Source of the DNA: Microbacteriaceae bacterium
Lineage (GTDB): Bacteria; Actinomycetota; Actinomycetes; Actinomycetales; Microbacteriaceae
DNA length: 9,326 nucleotides
Assembly (NCBI GenBank): GCA_025463665.1
Contig: JAODAY010000024.1
Span: forward strand, 1 to 9,326
Direction of reading: 5' to 3'
The position numbers and the translations under genes were made by a program. Below, piece by piece: positions 1 to 6,586 of the stretch (positions within the stretch are counted from its first letter, which is position 1; each line of letters opens with the position of its first letter). The notes under the pieces were generated by a model that saw only the letters and a list, made by a program, of their open reading frames with translations, did no database searches and was not told where the DNA came from.

Positions 1-339
1 CTCGAGGCGCTCTCGTCCGAACCCGAGGAAGCGGCGCTCGTCGACGGCGCCGGTCCCTTCCAGTCGTTCCGCTACATAGTCCTGCCGCAACTGCTGCCCG
101 TAATCGGCGTGCTGGCACTACTGCGCACGATCTGGACTTTCAACGACTTCGACGACATCTTCCTGCTCACCGGCGGCGCGGCTGGCACGCAGGTGGCGAG
201 TGTCCGGATCTACGAACTGCTCACCGTGCAGCGAAACGTGGGGGCCGCATCGGCGCAGTCCGTCGTCATGGCAGTGCTGCTCATCGCCATGCTTGTCATC
301 TACTGGGCCGTGCTTCGACGCAGGGGAGAGAAAATATGA
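1..339 (+). CDS. Carbohydrate ABC transporter permease, MalF type (C-terminal part only)
   Basis: This is the last 112 residues of an inner-membrane permease; the start lies before the window. Frame 1 is open from the first base to the TGA at 337-339. Residues 8-33 carry the EAA loop that docks on the ATPase (EEAALVDGAGPFQSF followed by VLPQLLP). After it come a hydrophobic segment, the TFNDFDDIFLLTGG stretch typical of the MalF/UgpA branch of sugar permeases, and a final membrane helix at about residues 85-105 ending in RRRGEK. The pairing with a MalG-type permease immediately downstream supports a heterodimeric CUT1-type sugar importer. The substrate cannot be read from this fragment. The stop overlaps the next start as ATGA, implying translational coupling. 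No ATPase gene is in view; CUT1 systems often share one encoded elsewhere (family knowledge). Confidence 0.9.
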   Translation, partial: LEALSSEPEEAALVDGAGPFQSFRYIVLPQLLPVIGVLALLRTIWTFNDFDDIFLLTGGAAGTQVASVRIYELLTVQRNVGAASAQSVVMAVLLIAMLVIYWAVLRRRGEKI

Positions 340-1250
340 CCGCCACGACCGTCCCGACGACCACGGCGAACCGTAGACGCACGTTCAGCCGCGCGCGCGC
401 GTCGACGTCCGCGCTCACGGCTCTGCGCTGGGTGCTCATCGCCCTGTTCCTGTTCGCGGTGTTGTTCCCCTTCTATTACATGTTCCTGCTGTCGGTGAAG
501 CCCATCGAGAGCCTGCTTCGCAACCCGGGTTCGCTCGGGATCTCGTTTCAGGACTTCACGCTCGACACCTACGCCACAGTTCTGGCTCCGACGAGCGAAG
601 GCGGGCAGGGCTTCCTTCAGCTTCTTCAAAACAGCGCCATCGTCGCGATCAGCTCCGTCGTCATTGCGCTGGTGGTGGCCATCCCCGGTGCCTACGCGGT
701 AGCGCGGCTGCCGTTCTTCGGCCGCCGCCAGGTCAACACGTTGTTCCTCGCGTCATACCTGTTTCCAGCAATCGTCGTTGCCATCCCGCTCTTCGTGCTC
801 TTCACTAGGATCGGACTCCGCGGGTCGCTCGTGGGCCTGATCCTTGTGTACACGGCACAGACGGTGCCGGTGGCCATCTACATGCTGCGCAACTATTTCG
901 AGACGGTGCCCGTCGCCATCGAGGAAGCAGGCCTGATGGATGGGCTCAGCCGGCTGGGCATTCTGCGGCGCATAACCCTGCCCCTGTCCTTGCCCTCGAT
1001 CGTCGCCACCGGGCTCTTCGTCTTCATGATCGCCTGGAACGAGTTCCTCTTCGCCCTCCTGTTCCTCATCGACAAGCGCGACCAATGGACGGTATCGCTG
1101 GGGCTCTCTCAGCTTTCGGGCAGTATTGAGGTGCCGACCACCGTGCTCATGGCGGGGTCGGTCGTATTGACCCTGCCGATCATCGTGCTGTTCTTTTCGA
1201 CCGAGCGCCTGCTCACCGGCGGGCTTACGGCCGGAGCCGAGAAAGGATAA
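336..1250 (+). CDS. Carbohydrate ABC transporter permease, MalG type
   Basis: This is a complete 304-residue inner-membrane permease, the partner of the preceding one. A cytosolic basic N-terminus (residues 12-31, rich in Arg) is followed by six likely membrane helices at about 32-54, 98-121, 134-158, 163-183, 219-241 and 270-288. The EAA loop is at 195-220: EEAGLMDGLSRLGILRRI, then TLPLSLP. After it comes MIAWNEFLFALLFL, a signature of the MalG family. The length is usual for the family. The ATG at 336 overlaps the previous stop (ATGA) and is preceded by GGGGAGAG at 323-330, a good ribosome-binding site. The protein should form the translocation pore with its neighbour. The sugar is unknown, but the downstream ROK regulator and glycohydrolase point to a glycoside or oligosaccharide. 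Confidence 0.95.
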   Translation: MTATTVPTTTANRRRTFSRARASTSALTALRWVLIALFLFAVLFPFYYMFLLSVKPIESLLRNPGSLGISFQDFTLDTYATVLAPTSEGGQGFLQLLQNSAIVAISSVVIALVVAIPGAYAVARLPFFGRRQVNTLFLASYLFPAIVVAIPLFVLFTRIGLRGSLVGLILVYTAQTVPVAIYMLRNYFETVPVAIEEAGLMDGLSRLGILRRITLPLSLPSIVATGLFVFMIAWNEFLFALLFLIDKRDQWTVSLGLSQLSGSIEVPTTVLMAGSVVLTLPIIVLFFSTERLLTGGLTAGAEKG

Positions 1251-1254
1251 CGCT

Positions 1255-2445
1255 GTGACGACAACGTCGAGCGGCTCGCTCGGGAGCATTCTGGAACTGG
1301 TGCGATCCGGCCGAGCGCGAACCCGAGGCGACGTGCAGGCTCTCACCGGACTATCCCGGTCGACCCTCGCCCTGCGCATGACGCAGCTTATGGAGGCGGG
1401 ATACCTGCGGGAAGCCGGACAGATAGCCGGCTCCGCAGGCAGGCCCGCGAAGATCATCAGCTTCGACGAGTCCCGCCAGCTCGTGCTTGCGGTCGACCTC
1501 GGGGCAGCGCACGCGCACGTGGCACTCATCGACGGGGGCGGGCTGATCCTCATGGAAGCGACCTCGAGTCTTCGCATCGACGCCGGACCCGACGAGGTCC
1601 TGCGCTACGTTTCTCGGCGCCTGACCGAGCTGTTGGCGCGCTCGGGCCGGTCGCTGTCGGAAGTCGCTGGTGTCGGCGTAGGCATCCCCGGCCCCGTCCG
1701 ATTCACCACGCAACGGCCCAACAATCCGCCGCTGATGCCGGGCTGGCACGACTTTCCCGTCGCGCAGCGACTCTCCGACGTTCTCGGACTGCCCGTTTTC
1801 GTCGACAACGACGCCAACCTGATGGGTCTGGGCGAGGCTCGCGCGCGGTACCCGGATTCACCCAGCGTGCTCTTCGTCAAGGTGGGCACGGGCATCGGCG
1901 CCGGAGTGATCCTGCACGGCCAGGCCGAGCGCGGAGTATCGGGCGGCGCCGGCGATATCGGCCACATCCGCATCATGCCCGCGGGGCAAGGGCGGTTGTG
2001 CACCTGCGGCGCCGTCGGATGCCTGGCGACCGAAGCCAGTGGTGGCGCAGTGGCCCGCCAGCTCATGGAGGCCGGAATACCCGCATCGACGCCCGACGAC
2101 GTCGCGCGGCTGGTGGCGGAGAACAACCTCACCGCGATCGAGTTGCTGCAGCGCGCCGGACGGCTCCTGGGCGACGTACTGGCCACCTCTGTTGCCCTGC
2201 TCAACCCCGCCGCCGTGGTGCTCGGCGGTTCGCTCACGGCGAGCGGGGGCGATCGGCTTCTCGAGGCCGTGCGCGAAACGGTGCTTGCTCGCACGGTCTC
2301 TCTGGCGAATCGAGAGCTGACCATTGCGAGAAGCATCCTCGGCTCCGACGCTGCTGTGCAAGGTGCCCGTCACCTCGTCATCGACCAGACCTTCTCGCCA
2401 TCCGCGATCGACGCGCGCTTCGAGCAGCTCTCAGCCAATGCATGA
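1255..2445 (+). CDS. ROK-family transcriptional repressor (NagC/XylR type)
   Basis: This 396-residue protein has a winged helix-turn-helix at about residues 12-55 (TRGDVQALTGLSRSTLALRM, then a wing ending in GRPAK at 62-66), followed by a ROK sugar-kinase-like domain. Visible ROK features are DLGAAHAHVALID (81-93), GVGIPGPV (141-148), the DNDAN motif (184-188), VGTGIGAGVIL (210-220), and the zinc site formed by His237 with CTCGAVGC (Cys249, Cys251, Cys256). The phosphate-binding loop reads DLGAAH where kinases have DxGxT, which fits a sugar-sensing repressor rather than an active kinase. GTG at 1255 is chosen because GAAAGGA at 1241-1247 lies 7 nt before it, and the gap to the upstream permease is only 4 nt. 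It probably controls this operon in response to the imported sugar (inference); its operator would lie upstream of the window. Confidence 0.93.
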   Translation: MTTTSSGSLGSILELVRSGRARTRGDVQALTGLSRSTLALRMTQLMEAGYLREAGQIAGSAGRPAKIISFDESRQLVLAVDLGAAHAHVALIDGGGLILMEATSSLRIDAGPDEVLRYVSRRLTELLARSGRSLSEVAGVGVGIPGPVRFTTQRPNNPPLMPGWHDFPVAQRLSDVLGLPVFVDNDANLMGLGEARARYPDSPSVLFVKVGTGIGAGVILHGQAERGVSGGAGDIGHIRIMPAGQGRLCTCGAVGCLATEASGGAVARQLMEAGIPASTPDDVARLVAENNLTAIELLQRAGRLLGDVLATSVALLNPAAVVLGGSLTASGGDRLLEAVRETVLARTVSLANRELTIARSILGSDAAVQGARHLVIDQTFSPSAIDARFEQLSANA

Positions 2446-3736
2446 TCCGCTCAACGTCGCGGACCTCCTCCGCGATGAGCTGCACCAGCTCACGGAATCC
2501 GGATACGACACGTCCTCCGCTCACCGAGACCACCTCGCGATCGCAGCCGACGACGTCGTCGGGCAGGAACGACTGTTCGCCCAGCTGGGCGACCTGAGCC
2601 GATTGCCGGACTGGTCGTTCGAGGAACCCGACGATCTGGAGATGATCGAAGACAGCCGCGGTGGCGGAGCGGAGACGGCTGCTGCCCCGGATGCGGAGCG
2701 TATACGAGGCAGTTGGCTGGGTCGGGCTGTCGGCTGCAATCTCGGGAAGCCACTCGAGGACGGCGATCACTGGACCCCCGGCCACATTCGCCGCTATCTC
2801 GAACTCGGCCACGCCTACCCGCTCAGGGACTACGTTCCGTTGCTGCAACCGATGCCGGCAGAATTCAGGCTGAAAGACAACTGGCCCGAGACGACGAAGG
2901 GGCGCATCGACGGTTCCGCCAGAGACGACGACATCGACTACTCGATACTCGGCCTTCACCTCCTGGAGCGCCACGGCAGCTCACTGACGACGGAACACGT
3001 CGCCGAGGCATGGCTCGCCTTCCTGCCGTATTCCCGCATTTTCACCGCGGAACGAGCGAGCTATGTCAATCTCCTCCATGGGATACCCGTCCGCGATGTC
3101 GGCGGGCACCGAAACCCCTACCGTGAGTGGATCGGCGCGCTCATCCGCGGCGACGCGTTCGGATGGGCCCATCCCGGCCAGCCGTTCACGGCCGCTCGCG
3201 CCGCCTACACGGATGCCGTGCTCTCGCACCGGGGGAACGGGATCTACGGCGAGATGTGGGCCGCCGCGCTGGTGGCGAGCGCACTCGATTCCGACGACGC
3301 CGCCGAGGTCATCAGACGATCGGTCGCCGTTGTGCCGCCCCGCTCCCGGCTTGCCGAGTCCATCACGGCGGTGATGTCGATGCACGACGAGGGCCTCGAC
3401 TGGCACACCGCGCTCAGTGAGATTCGCCAGCGATACGGTCACTACAGCTGGGTGCACACGGTGAACAACGCGGCGGCCATCACCGCCGGCCTGCTCTGGT
3501 CGGGCAATGACTTCGCCACCGCGGTGGGCAACACGGTGCAAGCCGGCTGGGACACCGATTCGAATGGCGCCACCGTGGGGTCGGTCATGGGGGCTCTCTT
3601 CGGGCCAGCCGCGATTCCGGCACGGTTCAGCGACCCGTTGCGCGATTTCACGCGATCGGCGGTGTTCGGATACGACAACTCGTCGCTGAGCGGTCTCGCC
3701 GCCCGCACCTTCGCCATGTCGAGCACGCGAGCCTGA
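2438..3736 (+). CDS. ADP-ribosylglycohydrolase-family protein
   Basis: This is a 432-residue cytosolic protein of the DraG/ADP-ribosylglycohydrolase fold, a two-metal (Mg/Mn) all-helical hydrolase family that cleaves ribosyl-linked glycosidic bonds. The domain begins at about residue 88 with the glycine ladder RGSWLGRAVGCNLGKP (90-105). An acidic cluster DDDID (163-167) stands where classical members have TDDT, and the C-terminal metal motif WDTDSNGATVGSVMGALFG is at 371-389 (Asp372, Asp374). The first 85 residues are an acidic extension containing LPDWSFEEPDDLEMI, with no function I can assign. The ATG at 2438 is chosen because it overlaps the ROK stop by 8 nt; an in-frame ATG at 2324 would extend 120 nt into the ROK gene. 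Position after sugar permeases and a ROK repressor suggests it hydrolyses the imported compound, perhaps a riboside, rather than removing ADP-ribose from proteins. That assignment is inference. Confidence 0.9.
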   Translation: MHDPLNVADLLRDELHQLTESGYDTSSAHRDHLAIAADDVVGQERLFAQLGDLSRLPDWSFEEPDDLEMIEDSRGGGAETAAAPDAERIRGSWLGRAVGCNLGKPLEDGDHWTPGHIRRYLELGHAYPLRDYVPLLQPMPAEFRLKDNWPETTKGRIDGSARDDDIDYSILGLHLLERHGSSLTTEHVAEAWLAFLPYSRIFTAERASYVNLLHGIPVRDVGGHRNPYREWIGALIRGDAFGWAHPGQPFTAARAAYTDAVLSHRGNGIYGEMWAAALVASALDSDDAAEVIRRSVAVVPPRSRLAESITAVMSMHDEGLDWHTALSEIRQRYGHYSWVHTVNNAAAITAGLLWSGNDFATAVGNTVQAGWDTDSNGATVGSVMGALFGPAAIPARFSDPLRDFTRSAVFGYDNSSLSGLAARTFAMSSTRA

Positions 3737-3760
3737 CCAGCGAAGCGGATGCCACGTCGG

Positions 3761-3775
3761 TAGGTTGTGACAGTG
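3761..3775 (+). promoter_or_regulatory. Possible -10 box or weak ribosome-binding site setting the start of the acyl-CoA dehydrogenase-like gene
   Basis: TAGGTT at 3761-3766 fits an actinobacterial TANNNT -10 box and sits exactly 6 nt before the GTG at 3773, which would then be a leaderless start. No TTGACA-like -35 is visible at the proper distance. The overlapping GGTAGG (3759-3764) could instead serve as a weak Shine-Dalgarno, 8 nt from GTG 3773 but only 2 nt from GTG 3767. Both readings favour 3773 over 3767. Confidence 0.3.
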
Positions 3776-4888
3776 ACGATCCTCACCGAAGACCTGCTTG
3801 CCCGCATCCGCTCCCGCGCCGCCGGGTATGACCGTGACAATGCCTTCTTCACCGACGACCTTGAGGACCTGCGCGCCGCGGGGTACCTCACGCCGCGGCC
3901 GTTGCTCGAGACGGCGCGCGACCAGCGGCTGCTCGCGGCACACGCTCCTGCCACGGCGCTCGGCATCAACATGCACCTCGTGGTGGTGGGCATCGCGCGC
4001 GTGCTGGCGGAGCGTGGTGACCCCTCACTCGACTGGATGGCGGAGGAGGCCGCACGCGGTGAGCTCTTCGCGTTCGGCAACAGTGAAGCGGGCAATGACA
4101 GCGTCATGTTCGACTCCCGCACGCGGGCCGATCCGCAGCCCGACGGATCCTTTCTCTTCACCGGCACCAAGATCTTCACCTCGCTCTCACCCGCCTGGAC
4201 CCGGCTGGTCATCTTCGGCCGCGACGACTCCGACCGTGAGAACCCCAGGCTCGTGCACGGGGTGCTCGCGCGTGACGCGCCCGGCCACCGGGCCATCGGC
4301 GACTGGAACCCGCTCGGAATGCGGGCCACGCAGAGCTACACGACTCTGCTCAACGGTGCTCCTGTGCCGGCGGACCGGATCGTGCGCGTGCTGCCCGTCG
4401 GCCCGACCGCCGACGCCTACATCTTCGGCCTGTTCTCCGACTTCCTGCTACTCATCGCATCGGTCTACGCCGGAATCGCCGACCGCGCCCTCGAACTCGG
4501 CGTTCAGACCGTCTCGACGCGCCGTTCGCTGAAGAACGATGGGCGTCTCTATGCGGAGGATCCAGACATTCGCTGGCAGCTGGCAGACGCCGCGATGGCA
4601 CTCGACAGCCTCGGGCCGCAGATCGAGTCGCTCTGCCGCGACGTCGACGAGCTGCGCGACCACGGCGGCTCGTGGTTACGATTGCTCGTGGGCGCGAAGA
4701 CCCGCAGCGTCGACGTTGCTCGGTCGGTCGTCGAGACGGCCATCCGCGTCTCGGGTGGCTCGTCCTACGGCGCCGACACGGAGCTCTCGCGACTCTACCG
4801 CGACGTACTGGCGGGGCTGTTCCACCCCAGCGATCCGGAGTCGGCGCACTCGACCGTCGCGAACGACCTGCTCGGCGCGCAGAGCTAG
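3773..4888 (+). CDS. Acyl-CoA dehydrogenase-superfamily flavoprotein
   Basis: This protein is about 371 residues long, close to the family norm (numbering below starts at the alternative GTG, 3767). It has an N-terminal helical domain (about 1-100), a middle beta domain (about 101-215) and a C-terminal four-helix domain (about 220-373). Family marks are FAFGNSEAG (102-110), the flavin-contacting GTKIFTSLSPAW (133-144), the WNPLGMRATQS turn (180-190), and a C-terminal stretch with RVSGGSSYGADTELSRLYRDVLAGLFHP (327-354). It has no obvious Glu at the usual catalytic-base positions. The tail RDVLAGLFHPSDPESAH resembles the Acyl-CoA_dh_2 (PF08028) group, which includes flavin-dependent monooxygenases such as DszC and HsaA. 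It is therefore either an atypical acyl-CoA dehydrogenase or a flavin monooxygenase; the substrate is unknown. GTG 3773 is preferred over GTG 3767 on spacing. It follows the glycohydrolase gene by about 36 nt and precedes an MFS transporter. Confidence 0.85.
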   Translation: MTILTEDLLARIRSRAAGYDRDNAFFTDDLEDLRAAGYLTPRPLLETARDQRLLAAHAPATALGINMHLVVVGIARVLAERGDPSLDWMAEEAARGELFAFGNSEAGNDSVMFDSRTRADPQPDGSFLFTGTKIFTSLSPAWTRLVIFGRDDSDRENPRLVHGVLARDAPGHRAIGDWNPLGMRATQSYTTLLNGAPVPADRIVRVLPVGPTADAYIFGLFSDFLLLIASVYAGIADRALELGVQTVSTRRSLKNDGRLYAEDPDIRWQLADAAMALDSLGPQIESLCRDVDELRDHGGSWLRLLVGAKTRSVDVARSVVETAIRVSGGSSYGADTELSRLYRDVLAGLFHPSDPESAHSTVANDLLGAQS

Positions 4889-4994
4889 GCCCCCGACGCC
4901 GCGGGCGCAAGCACCGGGGCGGGATTTGCCGTCTGACCGGCACCGGGCGCACTATGCCTTATTCACAATCCATAGCGAACCGGCGCAGCGCACC

Positions 4995-5013
4995 GGGGAA
5001 GGTGACGGGGATG
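4995..5013 (+). promoter_or_regulatory. Ribosome-binding site and ATG fixing the MFS transporter start
   Basis: GGGGAAGG at 4995-5002 lies 8 nt before ATG 5011 and is a strong Shine-Dalgarno. The frame is also open upstream, across the end of the acyl-CoA dehydrogenase-like gene, but that extension is Arg-rich and shadow-like. The signal therefore decides the start. In the 122-nt spacer (4889-5010) I could not define a convincing promoter. TTGCCG (4926-4931) followed by CACTAT (4950-4955) is a weak candidate. Confidence 0.7.
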
Positions 5014-6480
5014 TCACAATCGGCGGCGGGGTACACGGATACACCGCGAGTCAGTCTCGTGCCGGCGAGGATGGACAGGTTGCCATGGACGCGGTTCCAC
5101 TGGACGATCGTCATCGGCCTCGGCTTCTCCTGGGTGCTCGACGGCCTGGAGATTCAGATCGTGGCATCCGCTGGTTTTCAAGAGTCACTCGGCATGACGA
5201 CCGTCGAGGTGGGCCTCGCCGGCACCATCTACCTTCTCGGGCAGATCACCGGCGCGCTCATCTTCGGGCGGCTGTCTGACCGGCTCGGCAGACGCAAGCT
5301 CTTCATCCTCACGCTCGCAATCTACCTCGTCGGCAGCGGCATCGCCGGACTCTCGTTCGACGTCTGGTTCCTCTACGTCTTCCGGTTCATCGCGGGCATG
5401 GGCATCGGCGGCGAATACGCGGCGATCAACTCCGCGATCGACGAGCTCATTCCGGCGAAGTACCGCGGGCGGGTCGACATCGCCATCAACGGAACCTACT
5501 GGGGCGGCGCGGCGCTCGGTTCCGCCGCCAACCTGTTCCTGCTCAACCCAGACATCGTCAACGAGAACTGGGGCTGGCGCATCGGCTTCTTCATCGGCCC
5601 GGTGCTCGGTCTCATGATCATCTACCTGCGCCGCCACATTCCCGAGAGCCCACGCTGGCTCATGACTCATGGCCGCGAGGACGAGGCGGAGGCGACCGTC
5701 GACCGCATCGAAGAGCAGGTGCGCGCCGAGGGCCACCCCCTCGAGGAGGTGCCGATCAGCAAGGGCCTCGAGATCACGCCGACCGAACGGGTGCCGTTCA
5801 CGGTAATCGCGGGCGTGCTGTTCAAGGACTACCCCAAGCGCACCCTCGTGGGCGCGACCATGATGGTCACCCAGTCGTTCCTCTACAACGCTATCTTCTT
5901 AACCTACGCCCTCGTGCTGCAGAAGTTCTATGAAACCGATCCGGCCTCGACGCAGTACTACTTCTTCCCGTTCGCCATCGGAAACCTGCTCGGGCCGTTG
6001 CTGCTCGGTCACTTCTTCGACGTCTGGGGACGGCGCAAGATGATCTTCCTCACCTACGGCGTCTCCGGGGTGGTGCTCGCCGTCTCCGGCCTGCTCTTCC
6101 AGGCGGAGGCGCTGAGCGCGCCGACCCAGACGCTGATGTGGTGCGTCGCGTTCTTCTTCGCCTCGGCGGGAGCCTCGTCGGCATACCTCACGGTGAGCGA
6201 GCTGTTCCCGCTCGAGATCCGGGCGCAGGCCATCTCGTACTTCTTCGTCGTAGGACAGATCGCCGGTGCATCCGCCCCCACAATCTACGGGGCGCTGATC
6301 GGCGACGGCTCCGATCGCGGACCGCTCACGATCGGCTACCTCTTCGGCGGGGCCATCATGCTCATCGGCGGTGTGATCGCGTTCGTCTTCGGGGTGGACG
6401 CCGAGAGGCGATCGCTCGAGGATGTCACGGGCCCGCTGTCTGTCGTGCGCTCGGGTGCCGCGAAGGAGCCGAGCGCCTGA
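5011..6480 (+). CDS. MFS transporter (organic-acid/sugar-porter-like)
   Basis: This is a 489-residue, probably 12-helix secondary transporter of the major facilitator superfamily. Diagnostic motifs are LDGLE in helix 1 (43-47, comparable to the DGxD motif of aromatic-acid:proton symporters), the loop 2-3 signature GRLSDRLGRRK (86-96), and GIGGEYAAINSAIDELIPAKYRGR (131-154) spanning helix 4 and loop 4-5. PESPRWL (211-217) follows helix 6, as in sugar porters and aromatic-acid transporters. The repeated loop 8-9 motif is FFDVWGRRK (335-343) and a late SELFPLEIRAQ is at 396-406. A hydrophilic segment at about 218-265 is the central cytosolic loop. The substrate is not identifiable; a carboxylate or small organic acid is plausible. 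It may be co-transcribed with the acyl-CoA dehydrogenase-like gene 122 nt upstream. It converges on the alpha-hydroxy-acid dehydrogenase gene. Confidence 0.92.
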   Translation: MSQSAAGYTDTPRVSLVPARMDRLPWTRFHWTIVIGLGFSWVLDGLEIQIVASAGFQESLGMTTVEVGLAGTIYLLGQITGALIFGRLSDRLGRRKLFILTLAIYLVGSGIAGLSFDVWFLYVFRFIAGMGIGGEYAAINSAIDELIPAKYRGRVDIAINGTYWGGAALGSAANLFLLNPDIVNENWGWRIGFFIGPVLGLMIIYLRRHIPESPRWLMTHGREDEAEATVDRIEEQVRAEGHPLEEVPISKGLEITPTERVPFTVIAGVLFKDYPKRTLVGATMMVTQSFLYNAIFLTYALVLQKFYETDPASTQYYFFPFAIGNLLGPLLLGHFFDVWGRRKMIFLTYGVSGVVLAVSGLLFQAEALSAPTQTLMWCVAFFFASAGASSAYLTVSELFPLEIRAQAISYFFVVGQIAGASAPTIYGALIGDGSDRGPLTIGYLFGGAIMLIGGVIAFVFGVDAERRSLEDVTGPLSVVRSGAAKEPSA

Positions 6481-6521
6481 CCGCGGACCGCACCCCGCCT
6501 TCCGCTCCCTATTCTCGCTGT

Positions 6522-6543
6522 CGCGGCCGAGTGTTCGGCCGCG
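6522..6543. terminator. GC-rich hairpin, probable bidirectional terminator in a convergent gap
   Basis: CGCGGCCGA (6522-6530) and TCGGCCGCG (6535-6543) form a perfect 9-bp stem with a GTGT loop. It sits in the 106-nt gap between the convergent MFS and hydroxy-acid dehydrogenase genes. There is no T-run directly after the stem on either strand. An A6 tract (6550-6555) lies a few bases downstream on the + strand and is itself the loop of a 5-bp hairpin (6545-6560). Actinobacterial terminators often lack U tails. The call rests on position and stem perfection. Confidence 0.6.
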
Positions 6544-6586
6544 CCGGCGAAAAAACGCCGCGCGACGGCTCATCCTTGCGGCCGCC

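Noticed and set aside
753..1577. 274-codon open frame on the - strand
   Set aside because: It spans the boundary of the permease and ROK genes in antisense. Composition is typical of high-GC antisense frames, with no ribosome-binding site or domain.
2324..2437. In-frame upstream ATG that would lengthen the glycohydrolase by 38 residues
   Set aside because: It would run about 120 nt inside the ROK gene, and its translation is Ser/Arg-rich low-quality sequence. ATG 2438 gives the usual short operon overlap.
2981..3976. 331-codon open frame on the - strand
   Set aside because: It is a mirror of the glycohydrolase gene, with Arg/Gly/His-rich composition and no recognisable domain. The + strand gene has clear family motifs.
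4926..4955. TTGCCG/CACTAT promoter candidate and a GCCG/CGGC mini-hairpin before the MFS gene
   Set aside because: The -10 matches only 3 of 6 positions and the stem is 4 bp. Both are expected by chance in this composition.
4672..5010. In-frame upstream extension of the MFS transporter
   Set aside because: The translation is Arg-rich and overlaps the end of the flavoprotein gene in another frame. GGGGAAGG before ATG 5011 sets the start, and the MFS motifs all lie downstream.
5899..6573. 224-codon open frame on the - strand opposite the MFS gene
   Set aside because: Its composition is highly charged and Arg/Glu-rich, as expected for the complement of hydrophobic codons. The + strand frame has all MFS signatures.
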